A stretch of DNA of 64,000 nucleotides from Hyphomicrobiales bacterium. Lineage in GTDB: Bacteria > Pseudomonadota > Alphaproteobacteria > Rhodospirillales > JACKKN01. Below, one piece after another: positions 37,894 through 44,897 of the stretch. Position numbers and translations under genes: made by a program. Under the pieces are notes generated by a model, which saw only the letters and a list, made by a program, of their open reading frames with translations, had not been told where the DNA came from and did no database searches. The number at the start of each line of letters is the position of its first letter. The stretch's first letter is position 1. The DNA lies in the NCBI GenBank assembly GCA_024236415.1, contig JACKKN010000002.1:186001-250000 (forward strand). The letters are read 5' to 3'.

Positions 37894-39948
37894 ATGGCGC
37901 AGGCAACCGGCAACGGCGGGGCGCGCAAGCCCGGCGTGGCGGCTGGCCCCAAGGCCGGCCCGGCCGGCGGCGCCCTGGCGCACGACCGCTACCAGATCGA
38001 CCCCGACAAGCCCCTGCCGCACCTGAGCACCCCCTCGGCCGAGGCCTACGAGGTGCAGGACGCCGCCAACCCCGGCCGCCGCCTGTTCGCCCTGGTCTGC
38101 GCCCACGGCCTGCCCCTGCGCACCGACGTGCTGGCCGCGCTGCAGGGCCAGCAGGCGCCGGGCATGCTGCCCCTGGTGGACTGGGTGCGGGTGGACTGGC
38201 CGCCCCTGAACCGGGTCTGCGTGGCGGTGATCTACGAGGTGCCCCTGGGCGGCCGGGTCAAGGACGAGATCCCCGAATCCCTGCGCCCGGCGGCCCGGGT
38301 CGACCTGCTGAAACGCGTGGTGGACGCCACCGTGGACGCCTTCACCGCCCTGGACGACATGGGCATCACCCACCGCGCGATCCGGCCCGAGAACATCTTC
38401 TTCCTGGACGAGGGCCAGGAGGTGGTGGTGCTGGGCGACTGCGTGACGGCGCCGGCCGGGTACGACCAGCCCCTGGCCTACGAGACCATCGAATGCGGCA
38501 TGGCCGACCCGGCCGGCCGCGGCGCCGGCGACCTGACGGCGGACGTCTACGCCCTGGGGGCGGTTTTGGCGGACCTGCTGCTGCGCAGCCGCGACCACCG
38601 CTGGCCCGACGACGCCGACCTGCTGCGGGCCAAGGCCAACCGCGGCTCGTTCGCCGCCCTGGTCGGCGACGCCGAGCGCCTGCCCGCCACCATGCGGACC
38701 CTGGTCCAGGGCCTGCTGCAGGACGAGATCCGCGACCGCTGGAACCTGGACGACGTGGTCGCCTGGCGCGAGGGGCGCAAGTCCTCGACCGCCGGACAGC
38801 GCGTGCGCCGCCGCGCCGACGCCCGCCTGACCCTGGCCGGCCGCGAACACGGCGACGTGCGCGCCCTGGCCCACGCCATGGGCCGCCACGTGCCCGAGGC
38901 GGCCCAGATGCTGCGCAGCGGCGAGGTCGACGGCTGGCTGCTGCGCGGCATCAAGCTGCCCGAGATGGCGGTGGCCATGAAGGACCTGGTGGCCGCCTCG
39001 CGCGACCACGGCGAGACCGTGGCCGACGCCGACGACTACCTGGTGGCCCGGGCCAGCATGGTGCTGGACCCCTTGGCGCCGATCCGCTTCAAGGGCTTCT
39101 CGTTCATGGTCGACGGTTTCGGCCCCGCCCTGGCCCACGCCATGGTGGTCAGGGGCGAGACCCAGGTCCCGGCCGAGGTGCTGGTGCGCAACCTGCCCAA
39201 GGCCTGGCTGGCGGCGCGGCCGCACCGGGCGGCGGAATGGGAGGAGCATTTCAACAACCTGCGCGGCATGGTGCAGAACCAGAACCCGGGCTACGGCATC
39301 GAACGCTGCCTGTACGAGGCCAACCCCGGCTTCCCCTGCCAGGCGCCGCTGATCGCCCGCGACTACGTGGTGCGCCTGGACGAGCTGCTGCCGGCCCTGG
39401 ACCGGGCGGTGAAGCGCGGCGACGTCGGGTCGCGGCCCTATGACCGTCACCTGGCGGCCTTCGTCGCCGCGCGCATCGACGAGCGAGTCGACAGCCACCT
39501 GCTGGCCGCCGCCGACCCCCGCGACGAGGTCTCCAGCCTGGGCATCCTGAGCGTGCTGGCGGTGCTGCAATGGCGGTTGCAGACGCCGCCCACCTATGCC
39601 CTGGCCAAGGCCATGGGCGACCTGGTGCAGCCGGCCGTGGAGGCATACCACAGCCGCACCATCCGCAAGGAGATCGGCAAGGAGAAGGCCAACATCGTGC
39701 GCCGCGGCAACCTGGTGGAGCTGTACAACCTGATCGAGAACGCCAAGCGGCGCAAGAAGGACGCCGACGGCTTCGCCGCCGCCCAGGACGCCTTCGCCGC
39801 CGCCGAGGACGAGATCCGATCCCTGTCGGCGACCAACCCCGAGCGGGCCCGCGCCATGGCCGAGTCCGGGCGCCAAATGGCGTCCGTCAGCTCGATCCTG
39901 CTGACCCTGATCGTGGTCTCGATCCTGCTGATCGTGGAGGTCACGTAG
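37894..39948 (+). CDS. Tail-anchored protein-kinase-fold pseudokinase
   Basis: A 684-residue protein. Residues about 45-290 resemble a Ser/Thr kinase fold, but catalytic residues are gone: the HRD motif reads HRA (160-162) in GITHRAIRPENIFF, the DFG region reads LGDCV (180-184), and no VAIK-type Lys is seen (RRLFALVCA). The activation-segment-like stretch YDQPLAYETIECGMADP and VYALGAVLADLLL remain. A long helical region (about 300-650) has no match I know, and the chain ends in one hydrophobic helix (ILLTLIVVSILLIVEV), so it should be anchored in the inner membrane with the fold in the cytoplasm. Related kinase-like proteins occur across alphaproteobacteria. GAGGA lies eight bases before the ATG. 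A membrane-protein gene follows after 34 bases. Confidence 0.7.
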   Translation: MAQATGNGGARKPGVAAGPKAGPAGGALAHDRYQIDPDKPLPHLSTPSAEAYEVQDAANPGRRLFALVCAHGLPLRTDVLAALQGQQAPGMLPLVDWVRVDWPPLNRVCVAVIYEVPLGGRVKDEIPESLRPAARVDLLKRVVDATVDAFTALDDMGITHRAIRPENIFFLDEGQEVVVLGDCVTAPAGYDQPLAYETIECGMADPAGRGAGDLTADVYALGAVLADLLLRSRDHRWPDDADLLRAKANRGSFAALVGDAERLPATMRTLVQGLLQDEIRDRWNLDDVVAWREGRKSSTAGQRVRRRADARLTLAGREHGDVRALAHAMGRHVPEAAQMLRSGEVDGWLLRGIKLPEMAVAMKDLVAASRDHGETVADADDYLVARASMVLDPLAPIRFKGFSFMVDGFGPALAHAMVVRGETQVPAEVLVRNLPKAWLAARPHRAAEWEEHFNNLRGMVQNQNPGYGIERCLYEANPGFPCQAPLIARDYVVRLDELLPALDRAVKRGDVGSRPYDRHLAAFVAARIDERVDSHLLAAADPRDEVSSLGILSVLAVLQWRLQTPPTYALAKAMGDLVQPAVEAYHSRTIRKEIGKEKANIVRRGNLVELYNLIENAKRRKKDADGFAAAQDAFAAAEDEIRSLSATNPERARAMAESGRQMASVSSILLTLIVVSILLIVEVT

Positions 39949-39982
39949 CCGGCCCGCCGGGCCGCGCCGCGGAAATAGGGAC

Positions 39983-40531
39983 ATGGCGAAACAGGCCGTC
40001 AAGACCGCTGCAGGATCGCCGCCCCGGGGCCAGGCCCGAGGCGGCGGCCGGCGCAAGGGCCTGACCACGGGCCACAAGCTGCTGCTGTTGATCATCGTGG
40101 TGGTGTTCGGCGCCATCTGGCCGGCCGTGATCACCCTGGTGGGGGTCGGCATGCTGCCCACCATCGTCGCCTTCCTGGTCGACCGCACGCGGCAGAAGCA
40201 CGCCGCCTTCTGCGTCGGCGGCATGAACTTCTGCGGCGTCTTTCCCTACGTCCTCGACCTTTGGGACATGGGCGCCGGCATGCACGACGTGATGGAGATC
40301 CTGGCCAACGTCTTCACCCTGTTCACCATCTGCGCCGCCGCCGCCGTCGGCTGGGTCATGTACACGGTGATCCCGCCGGTGGTGACCACGGTGACCGGCA
40401 TCCTCAACCAGCGCCGCATCGCCGCCCTGCGCCGGCGCCAGAAGCAGATCGTGGCCGAATGGGGGGACGGCGTGGCCGGCCCGGACGTGGACCTGACCGC
40501 GCCCGACGTGGCGGCGGCGGGGGAGGACTAG
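39983..40531 (+). CDS. Integral membrane protein, partner of the pseudokinase
   Basis: A 182-residue protein with a basic N-terminus (QARGGGRRKG) and three to four hydrophobic segments: LLLLIIVVVFGAIWPAVITL (about 34-53), MLPTIVAFLV, VFTLFTICAAAAVGWVMYTV and the following PPVVTTVTGIL. The acidic C-terminus ends PDVAAAGED. The stretch QKHAAFCVGGMNFCGVFPYV is distinctive. No family function is known to me. It follows the pseudokinase gene by 34 bases on the same strand and converges on rpoH with a 9-base gap. Confidence 0.65.
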   Translation: MAKQAVKTAAGSPPRGQARGGGRRKGLTTGHKLLLLIIVVVFGAIWPAVITLVGVGMLPTIVAFLVDRTRQKHAAFCVGGMNFCGVFPYVLDLWDMGAGMHDVMEILANVFTLFTICAAAAVGWVMYTVIPPVVTTVTGILNQRRIAALRRRQKQIVAEWGDGVAGPDVDLTAPDVAAAGED

Positions 40532-40540
40532 GCTTGTTGC

Positions 40541-41431
40541 CTAGTGCACGTAGCCGATCTGCTCGCTGATGGCGGCGTTGCGCACCGACTTCTGCACCTT
40601 CTCGAAGGCGCGCACCTCGATCTGGCGCACCCGCTCGCGCGAGATGCCGTAGACCTGGCTCAGGTCCTCCAGCGTGGTGGGGTCGTCCTTGAGGCGCCGC
40701 TCGGCCAGGATGTGGCGCTCGCGCTCGGACAGGGCGCCCAGGGCGTCGGCCAGCAGGCCGCGGCGGCGGGTCAGCTCCTCCTGCTCGGCGAGCATGGTTT
40801 CCTGGCTGTCGCCCTCGTCCACCAGCCAGTCCTGCCACTGGTCCTCGCCCGACTCGCGCAGGGGTGCGTTCAGGGAGTTGTCGGGCGCCGCCAGGCGGCG
40901 GTTCATGGACACGACCTCGGTTTCCGACACGCGCAGGCGGTCGGCGATGCGGGTCACCTGCTCGGGCAGCAGGTCGCCGTCATCGATGGCCTGCATCTCG
41001 CCCTTCAGCTTGCGCAGGTTGAAGAACAGCTTCTTCTGCGCCGCCGTGGTGCCCATCTTGACCAGCGACCACGAGTGCAGGATGTACTCCTGGATGGCGG
41101 CGCGGATCCACCACATGGCGTAGGTGGCCAGGCGGAAGCCCTTGTGCGGGTCGAACCGCTTGACCGCCTGCATCATGCCCACGTTGCCTTCCGAGATCAG
41201 CTCGCCCAGGGGCAGGCCATAGCCGCGGTAGCCCATGGCGATCTTGGCCACCAGGCGCAGGTGGCTGTTGACCAGCTGGTGCGCGGCCTCGTGGTCGCCG
41301 TGCTCGCGCCAGCGGATGGCCAGCATGAACTCCTGCCGGGCCTCCAGCATGGGGAAGCGGCGGATCTTCTGCAGGTAGCGCGACAGGTTGCCTTCCGGCG
41401 AAATCTCGATCGGGACGGACAACGGCGTCAT
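40541..41431 (-). CDS. rpoH: RNA polymerase heat-shock sigma factor (sigma-32)
   Basis: A 296-residue sigma factor. Region 2 reads AHQLVNSHLRLVAKIAMGYRGYG and DLISEGN-type GELISEGNVGMMQAVKRFDP, then YAMWWIRAAIQEYI; the RpoH box QKKLFFNLRKLKG follows, and region 4 ends in LSQVYGISRERVRQIEVRAFEKVQ. The RpoH box identifies sigma-32 against RpoD. It directs transcription of chaperone and protease genes. It lies downstream of rluD on the same strand with 132 bases between them that probably hold its promoter. GGAGGAG lies 12 bases before the ATG. Confidence 0.96.
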   Translation of the reverse strand: MTPLSVPIEISPEGNLSRYLQKIRRFPMLEARQEFMLAIRWREHGDHEAAHQLVNSHLRLVAKIAMGYRGYGLPLGELISEGNVGMMQAVKRFDPHKGFRLATYAMWWIRAAIQEYILHSWSLVKMGTTAAQKKLFFNLRKLKGEMQAIDDGDLLPEQVTRIADRLRVSETEVVSMNRRLAAPDNSLNAPLRESGEDQWQDWLVDEGDSQETMLAEQEELTRRRGLLADALGALSERERHILAERRLKDDPTTLEDLSQVYGISRERVRQIEVRAFEKVQKSVRNAAISEQIGYVH

Positions 41432-41563
41432 TCCAAGTCTCTCCTCCGGGCCAACGGGCGGTCGTGCGGTGCGTAATCCTGGTGCCCGGCGGTCCGGGGT
41501 CCGCTTCCCGGTCCCTGGGCTGACGCCATATTAACCAAGTAAAACGGTCAAGTATAGAATTTT

Positions 41564-42544
41564 CTAGATGGAGCCCAGGATTTCAACCAGTTCATTGAAA
41601 TCAGGCGGTAAATCGCTCTCGAACCGCAGGGCCTCCCCCGTCACCGGATGGGAAAACCCGATCAAATAGGCATGGAGAGCCTGGCGGGGAAAGGCGGCCA
41701 GGGCGGCGCGCGCCACCGCCGGCAGGCCGGCCCGCCGCGCGGCCCGGCCGCGGCCATAGACCGGGTCCCCCACCAGGGGGTGGCCGATGTGCGCCATGTG
41801 CACCCGGATCTGGTGGGTGCGCCCGGTCTGCAGCCGGCATTCCACCAGGCTGGCGGCGCCGGCGAAGGCGCGCTCGACCCGGTAGCGGGTGACCGCCGCC
41901 TTGCCGCCGCGGGTGACCACGGCCATCTTCTTGCGGTTGGCGGGGCTGCGGCCGATGGCGCCCTCGATGGTGCCGCGCGCCGGCGCCGGCAGGCCCCAGA
42001 CCAGGGCCCGGTAGGCGCGCTCCAGGCTGTGGGCGGCGAACTGGGCGGCCAGGCCGGCGTGGGCGCGGTCGCTCTTGGCCGCCACCATCAGGCCGCTGGT
42101 GTCCTTGTCCAGGCGGTGCACGATGCCCGGCCGGGCGACCCCGCCAATGCCCGACAGGCCGGCGCCGCAGTGGGCCAGCAGGGCGTTGACCAGGGTGTTC
42201 TCGGGGTTCCCGGCGGCCGGGTGCACCACCAGCCCGGCCGGCTTGTCGACCACGATCAGGTCGGCGTCCTCGAACACCACGACCAGCGGGATGGCCTGGG
42301 CCCGGGGCTCGGCCGGCACCGGCGGCGGCTCGGTCACGGTCCAGCACTGCCCGGCGCGCACCTTGCCTGCCGGGTCGGTGGCCGGGGCGCCGTCGCGGGC
42401 CACCCGCCCGGCCGCCATCAGGGCCTGGATGCGGGCCCGCGACAGGGCCGGCACGGCACCGGCCAGGAACCGGTCGGCGCGGAGGCCGGCCTTGTCCTCG
42501 GTGACGAGAACGGTGTAAATGACGTCCTTCCCCATCTCACTCAT
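41564..42544 (-). CDS. rluD: Ribosomal large subunit pseudouridine synthase D
   Basis: A 326-residue enzyme that makes pseudouridines in helix 69 of 23S rRNA. An N-terminal S4 RNA-binding domain (RADRFLAGAVPALSRARIQ) precedes the RluA-type catalytic domain with IVHRLDKDTSG, whose catalytic residue is Asp146, and CRLQTGRTHQIRVH. The pairing with rpoH is common in alphaproteobacteria. MSEMGKDV starts at 42544; a second ATG three codons in (42535) is possible. The divergent plus-strand gene starts only 20-29 bases away. Confidence 0.94.
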   Translation of the reverse strand: MSEMGKDVIYTVLVTEDKAGLRADRFLAGAVPALSRARIQALMAAGRVARDGAPATDPAGKVRAGQCWTVTEPPPVPAEPRAQAIPLVVVFEDADLIVVDKPAGLVVHPAAGNPENTLVNALLAHCGAGLSGIGGVARPGIVHRLDKDTSGLMVAAKSDRAHAGLAAQFAAHSLERAYRALVWGLPAPARGTIEGAIGRSPANRKKMAVVTRGGKAAVTRYRVERAFAGAASLVECRLQTGRTHQIRVHMAHIGHPLVGDPVYGRGRAARRAGLPAVARAALAAFPRQALHAYLIGFSHPVTGEALRFESDLPPDFNELVEILGSI

Positions 42545-42564
42545 GCCACAGGACGGATCAGCGC

Positions 42565-43014
42565 ATGGATCGCAACGGCCAGACCGACCCGGCAGCCGCC
42601 GACGCCGGCGCCATGAGGGCGCTGAAGGGCCTCGTCATCGGCCTGGGGGTGATGATCGTGATCGCCATGGTCGCCCTGGCCTACGCCCTCTACTACAAGT
42701 CCCAGAACCCGGACTTTAAGCTCTTTGGCGGATCAAGCCCAGGCACGGAAGCGCCGGCGGCGACCGCCGCGGCGCCCGAAGCCGCGGCCAAGGCCACGCC
42801 CGAGGCCGCACCCGAGGCCACCGCCGGCCCGGTGCGGTCCTTCGGCGACATCAACCTGCGCCTGCCGCCGGACGGCCAGGTCAGCCGCCTGGCCGCCGAC
42901 GGCCGGCGCCTGTTCCTGCAGGTGGACGCGCCGGACGGCGGCCGCATCGTGGTCATCGACCTGACCAACGGCGCCGTCCTGGGCACCATCCACCTGCAAC
43001 GGTCCCGGCCCTGA
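42565..43014 (+). CDS. Small membrane-anchored hypothetical protein (DUF6476-like)
   Basis: A 149-residue protein with one N-terminal membrane helix (LVIGLGVMIVIAMVALAYAL, about 22-43), an Ala/Pro/Glu-rich linker built from repeats such as AAPEAAAKATPEAAPEA, and a C-terminal beta-rich domain (INLRLPPDGQVSRLAADGRRLFLQV and VIDLTNGAVLGTI) that would lie in the periplasm. It resembles a small alphaproteobacterial family of unknown function often found next to rluD and rpoH. It ends one base before the GTG of the JAMM peptidase gene. Confidence 0.65.
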   Translation: MDRNGQTDPAAADAGAMRALKGLVIGLGVMIVIAMVALAYALYYKSQNPDFKLFGGSSPGTEAPAATAAAPEAAAKATPEAAPEATAGPVRSFGDINLRLPPDGQVSRLAADGRRLFLQVDAPDGGRIVVIDLTNGAVLGTIHLQRSRP

Positions 43015-43015
43015 G

Positions 43016-43447
43016 GTGATCACCATCCCGGCCGCCCTGCTGCGCGAGATCCACGCCGCCGCCGAGGGTGCCTATCCGCGCGAATGCTGCGGCCTGCTGC
43101 TGGGCCGCCGCGCCGGCGCCGCGGTGGCGGTGACCCGGGTGGTGCCCAGCCGCAACATGGCGCCGGGCGAGCAGCGGGATTCCTTCGAGGTCGACCCCCA
43201 GGTGCGGTTCGACGCCATGCGCGCGGTCGCGGGCACGGATCAGGACATCGTCGGCCACTACCACTCCCACCCCGACCACCCGGCCCGGCCCTCGGCCCGG
43301 GACCTGGCCATGGCCTACGAGCCCGCGCTGGCGTGGCTGATCACCTCGGTCATGGATGGCCGGGCGGCCGAGACCACGGCCCACCTGCTGGACCCGGCGG
43401 CCGGCCGGTTCCGCCGCCTGGACCTGCGGATCGGGGACGGGCCGTGA
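43016..43447 (+). CDS. M67 family JAMM metallopeptidase
   Basis: A 143-residue single-domain JAB1/MPN metalloprotease. The zinc site is complete: Glu23 in YPRECCGLLLG, the HSHP of GHYHSHPDHP (His83, His85), Ser93 and Asp96. Bacterial stand-alone members of this family cleave C-terminal extensions from ubiquitin-like sulfur carriers or act in cysteine and cofactor synthesis; no such carrier gene is adjacent. The GTG start sits one base after the previous stop, and the stop overlaps the next start (GTGA), so three genes are coupled. Confidence 0.88.
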   Translation: MITIPAALLREIHAAAEGAYPRECCGLLLGRRAGAAVAVTRVVPSRNMAPGEQRDSFEVDPQVRFDAMRAVAGTDQDIVGHYHSHPDHPARPSARDLAMAYEPALAWLITSVMDGRAAETTAHLLDPAAGRFRRLDLRIGDGP

Positions 43448-44523
43448 ACTTCCGCAGCGACAACACCACCGGCGCCGCGCCCGAGGTCCTGGCCGCCCTG
43501 GTGGAGGCCAACGCCGGCCCCGCCACCCCCTACGGCGCCGACCCCTGGACGGCGCGGGCCGAGGTGGCGGTGCGCGACGTGTTCGAAACCGACTGCGCCG
43601 TGTTCCTGGTGGCCACGGGCACGGCGGCCAACGCCCTGGCCCTGTCGGCGATGGCGCCGCCCTTCGGCGCCGTCCTGTGCCATCCCGAGGCCCACGTCAT
43701 GGTCGACGAGTGCGGCGCGCCCGAGCTCTTCACCGGCGGCGCCAAGCTGATCCCCCTGCCCGACCGCGGCGGCCGCATCACGGCGGCCGACCTGGACGCC
43801 TTCCTGGCCCTGCCCGACGGCGGCGTGCACCGGGTGCGACCGGCGGCCGTCAGCCTGACCCAGGCGGCGGAGACCGGGGTGGTCTACGCGCCCGGCGCGG
43901 TGGCCGACCTGGCCGCCGTGGCCCACGGCCGCGGCCTGAAGGTGCACATGGACGGCGCCCGCTTCGCCAACGCCGTGGCGGCCCTGGGCTGCACCCCGGC
44001 CGAGGCGAGCTGGCGCGCCGGGGTCGACATCCTTTGCCTGGGCGCCAGCAAGAACGGCGCCCTGGCCGCCGAGGCGGTGGTGGTGTTCGACCCGGCCCTG
44101 GCCGCCGAGCTGCCCTACCGGCGCAAGCGCGGCGGCCACCTTCTGTCCAAGGGCCGCTTCCTGGGGGCGCAGATGGCCGCCTACCTGGCGGACGGCCTGT
44201 GGCTCGGCCTGGCGGCCCGGGCCAACGCCGCGGCGGCGCGCCTGGCGGCGGGGCTTGGCCAGGTCCCGGGAGTCGATTTCGTGTATCCGGTCGAGGCCAA
44301 CGAGCTGTTCGTCGTCCTGCCGCCCCGGGTGCGCGACGGCCTGCGCGCCGACGGCTTCCAGTTCCTGGACTGGGACGGCCCGCCGCGCCCCGGCGACGGC
44401 GCCACCGTGGCCCGCCTGGTCACCGCCTTCGACACCCGCGACGCAGACGTGGACGCCCTGGCCGCCGCCGCCCGGCGCCACGCATCCCCGGGGCCCGCGG
44501 GCGCCGGCGGGGACGCCGCATAG
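43444..44523 (+). CDS. Low-specificity threonine aldolase family protein
   Basis: A 359-residue PLP enzyme of the beta-eliminating lyase/threonine aldolase family. The start NFRSDNTTGAAPEVLAALVEAN, ATGTAANALALSAM, the cofactor-binding HMDGARFANAVAAL and the PLP lysine Lys203 in CLGASKNGALAAEA are characteristic. It would cleave L-threonine or another beta-hydroxy amino acid to glycine and an aldehyde. It overlaps the JAMM gene by four bases. The tRNA-Glu gene lies 50 bases downstream. Confidence 0.9.
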   Translation: MNFRSDNTTGAAPEVLAALVEANAGPATPYGADPWTARAEVAVRDVFETDCAVFLVATGTAANALALSAMAPPFGAVLCHPEAHVMVDECGAPELFTGGAKLIPLPDRGGRITAADLDAFLALPDGGVHRVRPAAVSLTQAAETGVVYAPGAVADLAAVAHGRGLKVHMDGARFANAVAALGCTPAEASWRAGVDILCLGASKNGALAAEAVVVFDPALAAELPYRRKRGGHLLSKGRFLGAQMAAYLADGLWLGLAARANAAAARLAAGLGQVPGVDFVYPVEANELFVVLPPRVRDGLRADGFQFLDWDGPPRPGDGATVARLVTAFDTRDADVDALAAAARRHASPGPAGAGGDAA

Positions 44524-44573
44524 TCCCCCTTGCATTCCACCGGGGAAGCCGCTAAAGGAGGGGTTCGCGCCGG

Positions 44574-44649
44574 GTCCCCTTCGTCTAGAGGCCTAGGACA
44601 CCGCCCTCTCACGGCGGCAACAGGGGTTCGAATCCCCTAGGGGACGCCA
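44574..44649 (+). tRNA. tRNA-Glu (anticodon CTC)
   Basis: A 76-base cloverleaf with encoded CCA. The acceptor stem pairs GTCCCCT with AGGGGAC; the anticodon stem CCGCC/GGCGG encloses the loop CTCTCAC with anticodon CTC (44608-44610); the T arm is AGGGGTTCGAATCCCCT. It marks the left end of the catabolic island. I see no repeat of its 3' end that would point to an integration site. Confidence 0.97.
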
Positions 44650-44756
44650 TCCACCTCCATCTTCCCGTCAAGCCGGAACGCCGCCAAGGCGGCCGGGTGC
44701 CGTCGCCCGCGCCCAGGCCCGCGGCAGGTCTCGCCTTCCGTCCGGCCCCGACAAAA

Positions 44757-44770
44757 TTGCTCTAGAGCAA
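44757..44770. promoter_or_regulatory. 14-bp palindromic operator, copy 1 (upstream of HyuA-like gene)
   Basis: TTGCTCTAGAGCAA is a perfect palindrome, embedded in the A-rich context AAATTGCTCTAGAGCAAAA. An identical copy is at 49169-49182. It ends five bases before the -35 box of the promoter at 44776-44804. The GntR/HutC regulator at 47092 lies between the two copies and is the likely binder (inference). Confidence 0.65.
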
Positions 44771-44775
44771 AATCA

Positions 44776-44804
44776 TTGAACCGGGGTTTTCCGCTTGGTA
44801 TAGT
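44776..44804 (+). promoter_or_regulatory. Predicted sigma-70 promoter of the HyuA-like gene
   Basis: TTGAAC (44776-44781), a 17-bp spacer and TATAGT (44799-44804). This gives a leader of about 90 bases before the HyuA-like start. Confidence 0.6.
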
Positions 44805-44897
44805 CGGCGTCGCGCCGATGCCCGGCGGGGCCGGTCCGCCCGGCCCGCCGGGCGCGGCCCGATGCGATGCTTCCGTACAAACTGTCAGGCCCCCTCC

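Noticed and set aside
44574..44660. tRNA-Glu 3' end as an att site for an integrated element
   Set aside because: No second copy of the tRNA end, no integrase and no composition change in the following block within the window.
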